Shown here: positions 1 to 7,061 of the stretch, piece by piece | Position numbering within the stretch: the first letter of the stretch is position 1 | How the letters are laid out: each line of letters opens with the position of its first letter | Assembly: GCA_002422455.1 (NCBI GenBank) | Contig: DIVK01000060.1 | Coordinates: forward strand, 96,372-125,484 | DNA: 29,113 bases | From: Rhodoferax sp. UBA6134 | GTDB taxonomy: Bacteria; Pseudomonadota; Gammaproteobacteria; Burkholderiales; Burkholderiaceae_C | Direction: 5' to 3' | Made by a program: the position numbers and the translations under genes | The notes under the pieces: model-generated | What the model was told of the DNA's origin: nothing | Database searches by the model: none | Seen by the model: only the letters and a program-made list of their open reading frames with translations

Positions 1-366
1 CCGCAGGCGACGTGGGGGCCCATGCTGGAGGGGCTGGGCGACGGTTTCAGTTGGAAGAGCCAGGACCTGGAGCACTCCGCCCAACTGGCGCGCGACGGCT
101 GGCACAAGGCCAAGGCAGCGATTATGAGCGGCGACTACTTCATGGTCACGCTCGACGAGATCACCTACCCGCTGATCTATGGCTGGCTGCCGCTGGCCGA
201 CGTGCTGGAAACTTTGCGCACCCGCCCCAGCCCTGTGCATGTGGTGCTGACCGGCCGGCGTTGCCCGCCCGAAATCATCGAACTGGCCGACACCGTGACC
301 GAGATGAAGATGGTGAAACACGCGTTCAAGGCCGGCATTCCGGCCCAGCGCGGCATTGAGGATTGA
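1..366 (+). CDS. cobO: Cob(I)yrinic acid a,c-diamide adenosyltransferase, C-terminal part (cut by window edge)
   Basis: This is the C-terminal ~121 residues of a CobO/BtuR-type corrinoid adenosyltransferase, which moves the 5'-deoxyadenosyl group from ATP to cob(I)alamin-type corrinoids in the cytoplasm. The frame is open from base 1, so the gene begins outside the window and the ATG at 22 is internal. Visible family features are GFSWKSQD, the acidic strand VTLDEITYPL, VVLTGRRCPPEIIELADTVTEM and the closing VKHAFKAGIPAQRGIE. The P-loop at the N-terminus is outside the window. The stop (364-366) lies just before the bluB ATG at 374, so the two are likely co-transcribed. A cobalamin riboswitch, if there is one, would be upstream of the window. 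Confidence 0.93.
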   Translation, partial: PQATWGPMLEGLGDGFSWKSQDLEHSAQLARDGWHKAKAAIMSGDYFMVTLDEITYPLIYGWLPLADVLETLRTRPSPVHVVLTGRRCPPEIIELADTVTEMKMVKHAFKAGIPAQRGIED

Positions 367-373
367 ACCCCGC

Positions 374-1111
374 ATGAACCTCACGCCGCCAGTCAACCCC
401 GATGCCACGCCTGCCGCCCCGGACGCAGTACCTGACGCAGCCGCCAGCATGGCTTTTTCGCGGGCTGAGCGCGATGCGGTGTACCGCGCCATCTTTGAGC
501 GGCGCGACATGCGTCATTTTGCCGGGGGCACGGTGGCGCCCGAGGTGATGCAGCGCCTGCTCACCGCCGCGCATCACGCCCCCAGTGTGGGTTTCATGCA
601 GCCGTGGCGCTTCATCCGCGTTGCCAGCACGGCGCTGCGCCGGCAACTGCACAGCCTGGTCGAGCAGGAGCGGGTGTTGACCGCCCGGGCGCTGGGTCAG
701 CGTGAAGATGAGTTCATGTGCCTGAAGGTGGAGGGCCTGCTGGAGGCGGCCGAGGTCTGGGCCGTGGCGCTGGCGGACGGCCGCGAAAAGCACATCTTCG
801 GCCGCCGAACCCTGCCGCGGATGGACCTGGCCTCCGCCGCCTGCGCCATTCAAAACCTGTGGCTGGCGGCCCGCGCCGAGGGCCTGGGTGTGGGCTGGGT
901 ATCCCTGTTCGATCCGCTGGCGGTGGCGACCCTGCTGCAGATGCCCGCCGGGGCGGATCCCATCGCACTGCTGTGCATCGGGCCGGTGCCGGCTTTTTAC
1001 GACGAGCCCATGCTGCAACAGGAGCGCTGGGCCAGGCGTCAGCCACTGGATGAGTTGCTGTTTGAAGATGCCTGGGGGCAGTTGCTGAACCAACCTTTGA
1101 GTCAGCCCTGA
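374..1111 (+). CDS. bluB: 5,6-dimethylbenzimidazole synthase BluB
   Basis: BluB belongs to the nitroreductase fold. It breaks down reduced FMN with oxygen to give 5,6-dimethylbenzimidazole, the lower ligand of cobalamin, which CobT (encoded downstream) then activates. Family features are the FMN-binding start FERRDMRHF, the segment APSVGFMQPWRFI, and the C-terminal half with GLGVGWVSLFDP and an ALLCIGPVPAFY strand. The ATG at 374 was chosen; an upstream in-frame TTG at 356 would overlap the end of cobO. The first ~25 residues are rich in Pro and Ala and look like a non-conserved extension. The 3' end overlaps by 10 bp the end of the convergent doc-type toxin gene, which marks the left edge of the accessory island. 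Confidence 0.93.
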   Translation: MNLTPPVNPDATPAAPDAVPDAAASMAFSRAERDAVYRAIFERRDMRHFAGGTVAPEVMQRLLTAAHHAPSVGFMQPWRFIRVASTALRRQLHSLVEQERVLTARALGQREDEFMCLKVEGLLEAAEVWAVALADGREKHIFGRRTLPRMDLASAACAIQNLWLAARAEGLGVGWVSLFDPLAVATLLQMPAGADPIALLCIGPVPAFYDEPMLQQERWARRQPLDELLFEDAWGQLLNQPLSQP

Positions 1112-1503
1112 ACCGACACACGCCGCGTTGCATGCGCGCGCAGCCAGACGGCAAATTCTTCCTCGGACAGGTCGCCGGTGGCGACGGCGAGCATGGTCAT
1201 CACGCATTCGGCATCGGAGACAACAAGTTGCCATTCATTGAGCTTCAAAAACAACTCGGCCGCCACCCAAGCGGTGCGTTTGTTGCCATCCATGAAGGCG
1301 TGGTTGCGAGCGATGCCGTAGCCATAGGCCGCAGCCAGTGCGGCAGCGTCGGGCTCGCCGTAAGACGCCAAGTTGAGCGGTCTTGCCAGCGCAGAGTCAA
1401 GCAAAGCAGCATCGCGTAATCCAGCCCCGCCACCATGTTCGGCCAATTGCATCTCATGAACCGCGATCAGCACCGCGCGGTCAATCCAGCGCCAAGCTTT
1501 CAC
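1102..1503 (-). CDS. Doc-family (Fic fold) toxin
   Basis: A 133-residue death-on-curing protein. Its signature is the Fic-type loop HAFMDGNKRT at residues 68-77, close to the Doc consensus HxFx(D/N)xNKRT, with catalytic His68. The founding Doc toxin inactivates elongation factor EF-Tu by phosphorylation; this activity is inferred here by family. The gene starts with GTG in a GTGA overlap with the stop of the upstream antitoxin gene, so translation is probably coupled. The antitoxin is AbrB/MazE-like rather than Phd, a pairing seen in other proteobacteria. The gene's end overlaps the convergent bluB end. No truncation is apparent. Confidence 0.9.
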   Translation of the reverse strand: MKAWRWIDRAVLIAVHEMQLAEHGGGAGLRDAALLDSALARPLNLASYGEPDAAALAAAYGYGIARNHAFMDGNKRTAWVAAELFLKLNEWQLVVSDAECVMTMLAVATGDLSEEEFAVWLRAHATRRVSVQG

Positions 1504-1724
1504 TTGGCCAGCTCGCGCAGCACGGCGCGCCGCTCCTTCATGATTTCGCGGCTTAGTCGCATCTGCTCTTCAAATTCGGGATTGTGCGTTGTAATGCGCA
1601 GGCCGTCTGGTGTTTCAGTGACGTAAAAATCATCACCTTTTTCTAGCCGCATTTGAGCGAGTAATTCCTTGGGGAAAATCGCACCAACCGAGTTCCCGAT
1701 TTGAGTGAGTTTGAGTATATGCAT
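1500..1724 (-). CDS. AbrB/MazE/SpoVT-type antitoxin
   Basis: A 74-residue protein with an N-terminal swapped-hairpin AbrB DNA-binding domain (LTQIGNSVGAIFPKELLAQMRLEKGDDFYV, split here as LTQIGNSVGAIFPKEL and AQMRLEKGDDFYV) and a charged C-terminal tail (residues ~50-74, many Glu and Arg) expected to wrap the toxin. It precedes and overlaps the Doc-type toxin, the usual antitoxin-first order. A promoter and a 16-bp palindrome lie immediately upstream, fitting negative autoregulation by the antitoxin or the complex. The Shine-Dalgarno sequence is weak (AGAGAAACACA before ATG). Confidence 0.9.
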   Translation of the reverse strand: MHILKLTQIGNSVGAIFPKELLAQMRLEKGDDFYVTETPDGLRITTHNPEFEEQMRLSREIMKERRAVLRELAK

Positions 1725-1737
1725 TGTGTTTCTCTGT

Positions 1738-1779
1738 TATTACGTATGTAATACTAAACTGACTGTGAAGCCGCGTCAA
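1738..1779 (-). promoter_or_regulatory. Promoter and overlapping palindromic operator of the AbrB-Doc operon
   Basis: On the minus strand there is TTGACG (1779-1774), a 17-bp spacer and TAGTAT (1756-1751), which is near sigma-70 consensus with ideal spacing. Overlapping the -10 box is a palindrome with perfect 6-bp arms, TATTAC and GTAATA, separated by 4 bp (1738-1753). The overlap would let an AbrB-type antitoxin block RNA polymerase. The ATG of the antitoxin follows at 1724. Binding by the antitoxin is inferred from position only. Confidence 0.65.
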
Positions 1780-1943
1780 TCCCGGCATCGCAAGGCTGGG
1801 AGCGTGAGCCAGACGCGTTGAGTGAAGGTTCAACCCTAGAATGGGCTATCCGGCGTGTCGATGTAAAAACTGGGGCACCTGCCGATAAATAACAATGGGC
1901 ATCCAGCGATGCAGGCCGCGCTGATGACAGGGACTAGATCACA

Positions 1944-4900
1944 GTGAAAAACCAATTCTTCGAGAAGCCGATTCTTAACGCGCCGTATGGTTATCCAGTC
2001 CTTCATTGGGAACTCGACAAGACAGGCCAGCCGACCCAGCAAATCATCGACAAGCGCAGGCCCGCCGAGTTCATCACGCCCATCCCCAAACCCAAGAAGC
2101 AAAAGGGCGCGCAGCAAGAAGCCCTGCTGTTCGACGAGGCGCTGTCCACGCAGGCCCAGCAATACCACTCGGCCATCATCAATTCGGTCCGGACCGAGGT
2201 GGACAAGTGGCGCGCGCTGAAAAATCCGAACGACTGGCGCGTGACGCCGGAAACCGCCCGCCTGCTGCAACACTGGCGCCATCACGATTTCAGCGGCGTC
2301 CGCCCTTTCTTCTGCCAGGTCGAAGCCGTTGAGACGGCAATCTGGCTGACCGAGGTTGCGCCGCAGATCGGTAAAGTGGGCCAGGTCTTCATCGACCACC
2401 TCGCCAGCGCCAACAACGATGCCAATCCGGAACTGATGCGCCTGGCCCTCAAGCTGGCGACTGGCGCGGGCAAGACCACCGTGATGGCAATGCTCATCGC
2501 CTGGCAAACCGTCAACGCCGTGCGCCGGCCCAACAGCAAAAAGTTCACGCGTGGTTTTCTGCTGGTCGCGCCCGGACTCACCATCAAGGACCGCCTGCGC
2601 GTGCTGCAGCCCAACGACCCCGACAGCTATTACGCCAGCCGCGAGCTGGTGCCCGGCGACATGCTCGGCGACCTGGAGCGCGCCAAGATCGTCATCACCA
2701 ATTACCACGCCTTCAAGCCGCGCGAGCGCATGGAGCTGTCCAAGGGCGGCCGCTTGCTGCTGCAAGGCCGGGGCGGCGACGCGCTCAACACGCTGGAAAC
2801 CGAAGGCCAGATGCTCCAGCGCGTGATGCCTGACCTGATGGGCCTGAGCAATGTGCTTGTCATCAACGACGAAGCCCACCATTGCTACCGCGAAAAGCCT
2901 GGCCCCAAAGTGGAAGACGCCGACCTGAAAGGCGACGACAGAAAAGAGGCTGAAGAAAACAACGAGGCCGCGCGCCTGTGGATCACCGGGCTCGAAGCCG
3001 TCAAGCGCAAGCTTGGCGTGGCGCGCGTGTTCGACCTGTCCGCCACGCCATTCTTCCTGCGCGGCTCGGGCTATGCCGAAGGCACGCTGTTCCCCTGGAC
3101 CCTGAGTGACTTCTCGCTGATGGACGCCATCGAATGCGGCATCGTCAAGCTGCCGCGGGTTCCGGTGGCCGACAACATCCCCGGTGCCGAAATGCCGATG
3201 TTCCGCAACCTGTGGGAGCACATTCGCGCCAAGATGCCCAAGAAGGGCCGCGGCAAAGCCGAAGGGCTGAACCCGCTCGACCTGCCGACGCAACTGCAAA
3301 CCGCCCTCGAAGCGCTGTACGGCCACTACGAAAAGACCTTCGCGCTCTGGGCGCAGGAGAAGATTTCCGTTCCGCCGTGCTTCATCGTCGTGTGCAACAA
3401 CACGTCGGCATCCAAGCTGGTCTACGACTACATCTCGGGGTTCCAGCAGCCGCATAAAGACGGGAGCAGCAAACTGGTGGAAGGCCGTTTGCCCCTGTTT
3501 CGCAATCACGACGAACACGGCAACGCATTGGGCCGCCCGCGAACCCTGCTGATCGACAGCGAACAGCTCGAATCCGGTGAAGCGCTGGACGACAACTTTC
3601 GTGGCATGGCCGCCGACGAAATTGAGCAGTTCCGCCGCGAGATGGTTCAGCGCAGCGGCGACGCACAAGCCGGCCAGAACATCACGGATCAAGACCTGTT
3701 GCGCGAGGTGATGAACACCGTCGGCAAGGCCGGCCGCCTGGGCGACTCCATCCGCTGCGTCGTCTCGGTGTCCATGCTGACTGAAGGATGGGACACCAAC
3801 ACCGTCACCCATGTGCTGGGCGTGCGTGCTTTCGGCACCCAACTGCTGTGCGAGCAGGTCATCGGCCGTGCCTTGCGCCGCCAGTCTTACGAACTCAATG
3901 AAGAAGGTCTCTTCAACGTCGAATATGCCGACGTTTTGGGCATCCCCTTCGACTTCAACGCCAAGCCGGTCGTCGCGCCACCGCAAAAGCCGCGCGAAAC
4001 CATCCAGGTCAAAGCCGTGCGGCCCGAGCGCGACGCGCTGGAAATCCGCTTCCCGCGCGTGCAGGGCTACCGCGCCGAGCTGCCGGAAGAGCGGCTCACC
4101 GCCGAATTCAATGACGATTCGGTCCTGGTACTGACGCCCGATCTGGTGGGTGCTACCGAAACGCGCCAGTCCGGCATCATTGGCGAAACGGTGGACTTGA
4201 ATCTCGTCCACACGGGCGATGTGCGCCCGTCCCAGGTGGTGTACGAACTCACCTCCCATCTGGTACTGAGCAAATGGCGCGATGCCAATGGCGAGCCGCA
4301 GTTGCACTTGTTCGGCCAGCTCAAGCGCATCGCCCGGCAGTGGCTTGACGGCTACCTGGTCTGCAAGGGCGGCACCTACCCCGCGCAGCTCAAATACAAG
4401 ATGCTGGCTGACATGGCCTGCGAGCGCATCACCGCCGGCATCATGCGCACGCTGGTCGGCAGCCGCCCCATCAATGCCGTGCTCGACCCCTACAACCCGA
4501 CCGGCAGCACGGCCCACGTCAACTTCAACACCTCGAAAACCGAGCGCTGGGAAACCAGCACGCAGCATTGCCAGCTCAACTGGGTGATTCTGGACAGTGA
4601 CTGGGAGGCCGAGTTCTGCCGCGTGGCCGAGGCGCACCCACGCGTGCGGGCTTACGTCAAAAACCACAACCTGGGCCTGGAAGTGCCGTACCGCTATGGC
4701 TCCGAAATGCGCCAGTACCGGCCCGACTTCATCGTCCGTGTTGACGACGGCCACGGTGAAGAGGATCTTTTGAACCTGGTGGTCGAGATCAAGGGCTTTC
4801 GCGGTGAAGACGCCAAGGTCAAGAAAGAAACGATGGACGTTTACTGGGTGCCTGGCGTCAACAACCTGGGCACCCATGGCCGCTGGGCATTTGCCGAGTT

Positions 4901-5000
4901 CACCGATGTTTACCAGATGCAGGACGACTTCGCGAAGAAGGTTGAAGACGTATTCAACAAGATGATCGACAGCCTTATGCAGGGAGAAAACGCGCCATGA
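1944..5000 (+). CDS. DEAH helicase-nuclease, type III-like restriction subunit (BPTD_3080-like family)
   Basis: A 1018-residue ATP-dependent DNA translocase fused to a nuclease. In order: family N-terminus (KNQFFEKPILNAPYGYP); Walker A ATGAGKTT at about 172-179; DEAH box in LVINDEAHH at about 309-312; motif III SAT at about 366-368; helicase C-terminal motifs TEGWDTNTVTHVLG and CEQVIGRALRR at about 611-645; and a C-terminal PD-(D/E)xK site, RPDFIV at about 925 followed by VVEIKGF at about 947. All catalytic motifs are intact. The start is GTG at 1944, chosen because it gives the conserved N-terminus. Such subunits normally act with a DNA methyltransferase; none is present here, although a possible remnant lies in the ORF6N gene downstream. 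The next gene overlaps by 4 bp. Family assignment is strong; cleavage activity without a partner is uncertain. Confidence 0.9.
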   Translation: MKNQFFEKPILNAPYGYPVLHWELDKTGQPTQQIIDKRRPAEFITPIPKPKKQKGAQQEALLFDEALSTQAQQYHSAIINSVRTEVDKWRALKNPNDWRVTPETARLLQHWRHHDFSGVRPFFCQVEAVETAIWLTEVAPQIGKVGQVFIDHLASANNDANPELMRLALKLATGAGKTTVMAMLIAWQTVNAVRRPNSKKFTRGFLLVAPGLTIKDRLRVLQPNDPDSYYASRELVPGDMLGDLERAKIVITNYHAFKPRERMELSKGGRLLLQGRGGDALNTLETEGQMLQRVMPDLMGLSNVLVINDEAHHCYREKPGPKVEDADLKGDDRKEAEENNEAARLWITGLEAVKRKLGVARVFDLSATPFFLRGSGYAEGTLFPWTLSDFSLMDAIECGIVKLPRVPVADNIPGAEMPMFRNLWEHIRAKMPKKGRGKAEGLNPLDLPTQLQTALEALYGHYEKTFALWAQEKISVPPCFIVVCNNTSASKLVYDYISGFQQPHKDGSSKLVEGRLPLFRNHDEHGNALGRPRTLLIDSEQLESGEALDDNFRGMAADEIEQFRREMVQRSGDAQAGQNITDQDLLREVMNTVGKAGRLGDSIRCVVSVSMLTEGWDTNTVTHVLGVRAFGTQLLCEQVIGRALRRQSYELNEEGLFNVEYADVLGIPFDFNAKPVVAPPQKPRETIQVKAVRPERDALEIRFPRVQGYRAELPEERLTAEFNDDSVLVLTPDLVGATETRQSGIIGETVDLNLVHTGDVRPSQVVYELTSHLVLSKWRDANGEPQLHLFGQLKRIARQWLDGYLVCKGGTYPAQLKYKMLADMACERITAGIMRTLVGSRPINAVLDPYNPTGSTAHVNFNTSKTERWETSTQHCQLNWVILDSDWEAEFCRVAEAHPRVRAYVKNHNLGLEVPYRYGSEMRQYRPDFIVRVDDGHGEEDLLNLVVEIKGFRGEDAKVKKETMDVYWVPGVNNLGTHGRWAFAEFTDVYQMQDDFAKKVEDVFNKMIDSLMQGENAP

Positions 5001-5854
5001 ACAACGTCAAACTGTTCGAATCAGCCCAAATCAGATCGGTCTGGAACGAGGCTGACGGCAAGTGGTACTTCTCCGTGGCCGACGTGGTGCAGGCGCTGAC
5101 CGATTCCGCCAACGTCCGCGACTACATCAAGAAGATGCGCAAGCGCGAGCAGGAACTCGACGCCAACTGGGGGACACTTTGTCCCCCCCTTGAACTGCTG
5201 GCGCCGGACGGCAAACGCAGGCAGACCCAATGCGCCAACGCCGAAGGTCTGCTCCGCATTATCCAGTCCATCCCCTCGCCCAAAGCCGAGCCCTTCAAAC
5301 GCTGGCTGGCCAGGGTCGGCTACGAACGCCTCGAAGAAATCGAAAACCCCGAACTGGCTGCTCGCCGCATGCGCGATCTGTACCAAGCCAAAGGTTACAG
5401 CCAGGAGTGGATAGAAAAGCGTGTACGTGGCATCGCTGTGCGCGATGAACTGACCGGCGAGTGGCAAAAACGCGGTGTCAAAGAGCAAACTGAATACGCC
5501 ATCCTCACCGCAGAAATCAGCCGGGCCACCTTTGGCATGAGCCCCGCTGAATACAAAGCCTTCAAGCAACTCAAGCAACCCGCCGACAACCTGCGCGACC
5601 ACATGACCGACCTGGAGTTGATTTTCACCATGCTCGGTGAAGCTTCCACCACAGAAATAGCGCGGCAGGCCGATGCGCAGGGTTATCCACAAAACCGCGC
5701 CGCTGCAAAAAAAGGCGGCGCCGTAGCAGGTAGCGCCCGGCGCGACCTGGAGCAAAAATCAGGCAAGCGTGTCGCCAGTCCAGACAACTACAAGCAACTC
5801 CCCGAAGTGGTGGTGCGAAAAAAACTGGCAGCCAGAAAAACCCCGGACCAATAA
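4997..5854 (+). CDS. Bro-N domain protein (phage antirepressor-like)
   Basis: A 285-residue protein with an N-terminal Bro-N DNA-binding domain (SVADVVQALTDSANVRDYIKK; LLRIIQSIPSPKAEPFKRWL at about 89-108) followed by the typical GYERLEEIENPELAARRMRDLY segment and a basic C-terminal region. Bro-N proteins occur as phage antirepressors and as companions of restriction loci; their role in the latter is unknown. The start overlaps the stop of the helicase-nuclease gene (ATGA at 4997-5000), with AGGGAG at 4981-4986 as ribosome binding site, so the two are translationally coupled. The gene contains a perfect 8-bp-arm palindrome at 5169-5187. A regulatory role for the neighbouring nuclease is plausible but unproven. 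Confidence 0.85.
   Translation: MNNVKLFESAQIRSVWNEADGKWYFSVADVVQALTDSANVRDYIKKMRKREQELDANWGTLCPPLELLAPDGKRRQTQCANAEGLLRIIQSIPSPKAEPFKRWLARVGYERLEEIENPELAARRMRDLYQAKGYSQEWIEKRVRGIAVRDELTGEWQKRGVKEQTEYAILTAEISRATFGMSPAEYKAFKQLKQPADNLRDHMTDLELIFTMLGEASTTEIARQADAQGYPQNRAAAKKGGAVAGSARRDLEQKSGKRVASPDNYKQLPEVVVRKKLAARKTPDQ
5169..5187. repeat. Perfect palindrome inside the Bro-N gene
   Basis: Arms GGGGGACA and TGTCCCCC flank a 3-nt centre (CTT). It lies in frame and encodes part of WGTLCPP. Its layout (perfect arms, 3-nt centre) is the same as that of the three palindromes in the adjacent ORF6N gene, though the core differs (GACA/TGTC rather than TCACA/TGTGA). Confidence 0.75.
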
Positions 5855-5857
5855 GCC

Positions 5858-6436
5858 ATGGCCGCCAAAAAAACCACCAAAGCGCCGCTCACCGTCGAAA
5901 CCCTCAAGCACGACGGCGCCACGCGCAAGAACATCCCCTCGGTGGAGTCCCACATCATCCCCAAACCCGAAAATCTTGCGTCACTGGTTCTGGCTGTTCG
6001 TGGCGAAAAGGTCTTGCTGGATACTGACCTGGCGGAACTTTACGGAGTAGAGGCCCGCGCTTTGAACCAGGCGGTTGCACGCAATCGCAATCGATTTCCC
6101 GACGATTTCATGTTTCAGCTCACGCCCGAAGAATGGGAGCGAGTGCGGTCACAAACTGTGACCGCATCGGGTGCCAAAGGTGGCAACTCATCACAATCTG
6201 TGATGAGCGGCAAAGAGGGTGAGCCTTTGAGATCACAAACTGTGATCTCAAATGGAAGAGAGGGAAGGCGGTACATCCCCTACGCATTCACTGAGCAGGG
6301 TGTCGCCATGCTGTCCAGCGTCTTGCGTTCGCAGCGTGCGGTTGAGGTCAATATCGCCATCATGCGCAACCCCGAACGCGACTGCGTCATCCGAGCATAT
6401 TCGGACCAAAACCCTATTCAGCAGTTGGCTGCATGA
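5858..6436 (+). CDS. ORF6N-domain protein with foreign N-terminus, repeat insertion and shortened C-terminus
   Basis: A 192-residue protein with the ORF6N (KilA-N-like, phage-associated DNA-binding) domain at about residues 45-165: GEKVLLDTDLAELYGVEARA, RFPDDFMFQLTPEEW and YIPYAFTEQGVAMLSSVL. Three unusual points are visible. (1) Residues ~12-31 (VETLKHDGATRKNIPSVE) resemble the N-terminus of the methyltransferases that accompany this type of restriction subunit. (2) The stretch between EEW and YIPYAF is expanded by three 14-residue repeats (xSQ(T/S)V...) built on DNA palindromes. (3) After VNIAIMR the usual C-terminal helical region is absent and an unrelated tail ends the protein. It follows the Bro-N gene by 3 bp. 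Identification of the domain is firm; whether the protein works is unclear. Confidence 0.85.
   Translation: MAAKKTTKAPLTVETLKHDGATRKNIPSVESHIIPKPENLASLVLAVRGEKVLLDTDLAELYGVEARALNQAVARNRNRFPDDFMFQLTPEEWERVRSQTVTASGAKGGNSSQSVMSGKEGEPLRSQTVISNGREGRRYIPYAFTEQGVAMLSSVLRSQRAVEVNIAIMRNPERDCVIRAYSDQNPIQQLAA
6141..6266. repeat. Three 42-bp repeat units, each centred on a perfect palindrome
   Basis: Palindrome 1 (6144-6166): arms TGCGGTCACA / TGTGACCGCA, centre AAC. Palindrome 2 (6187-6207): arms CTCATCACA / TGTGATGAG, centre ATC. Palindrome 3 (6226-6252): arms TTTGAGATCACA / TGTGATCTCAAA, centre AAC. Midpoints are at 6155, 6197 and 6239, exactly 42 bp apart. All share the core TCACA-n3-TGTGA; the outer arm bases differ between copies but stay perfectly complementary within each copy. 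In frame the units encode 14-residue repeats. Confidence 0.9.
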
Positions 6437-6525
6437 ATGAGGCGACAACTACCTTGACGCGTGTCGAGATTTAGCTCCAATATCAACAATCATTCGAACC
6501 CAAAAATGCTTAGAGAGTTACCAAA

Positions 6526-7059
6526 ATGGAAAAACAAAAAACAGATTCAGATGAGTGGCTTAACATCAGAGTAGACGATATACCTGACCCTTTGGACAAA
6601 TGCTTGGAGTGTCGGTACTTCCTTCAACTTCTTGAAAGGGAGTCAGACCAGAAAAATTTTCGATGGCTAATAAGTGCATTCATAAGTGCAGCATATAGTT
6701 TTTTTGAAACTGCCAATTTCAGTGCCAACAAGAGGTATCCTGATGAAGCGCTTTCTCAACATGCTGGCTGTGAAGAATCGTTGAATGTTATAAAAAAATA
6801 TGTAATTTCAAAAAATAATGGTAAGGGAGATAGGGGCTTCACAACATCAGCGACTGCACCATTGCTTAAACAACTATATGCTTTGCGTAATTCAAACACC
6901 CATCGATCCGCTTTTCTGATAAAGACAAACGGAGGCGACTTGCCTAACGATTTCATGTTTGGATTTTTAACGGACAGCGATGTGCCCGCGCTTGCGTTTT
7001 GCAAAGAGGTTGTCGCTCTAATCGATTGCATATCAGAACAGCTCCAAGAGTTCCTGTAA
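6526..7059 (+). CDS. HEPN-like protein of unknown function
   Basis: A 177-residue, mostly helical protein that I do not recognise as a named family. It has an RNSNTH motif at residues 121-126 after LKQLYALRN, matching the Rx4-6H signature of HEPN ribonuclease domains. An N-terminal helical stretch (FRWLISAFISAAYSFFETAN) would supply the first helices of such a bundle. HEPN proteins often act as toxins or in phage defence, usually with a nucleotidyltransferase antitoxin; none is visible here. The gene is clearly AT-richer than its surroundings, suggesting recent transfer. The next gene starts 2 bp after its stop. The HEPN call rests on a single motif and predicted helicity. Confidence 0.6.
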   Translation: MEKQKTDSDEWLNIRVDDIPDPLDKCLECRYFLQLLERESDQKNFRWLISAFISAAYSFFETANFSANKRYPDEALSQHAGCEESLNVIKKYVISKNNGKGDRGFTTSATAPLLKQLYALRNSNTHRSAFLIKTNGGDLPNDFMFGFLTDSDVPALAFCKEVVALIDCISEQLQEFL

Positions 7060-7061
7060 TC

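Noticed and set aside
1836..4877. A 1013-codon open frame on the minus strand opposite the helicase-nuclease gene
   Set aside because: It mirrors a GC-rich real gene with full helicase and nuclease motifs and its translation shows no recognisable domain; long antisense frames are expected at this GC content.
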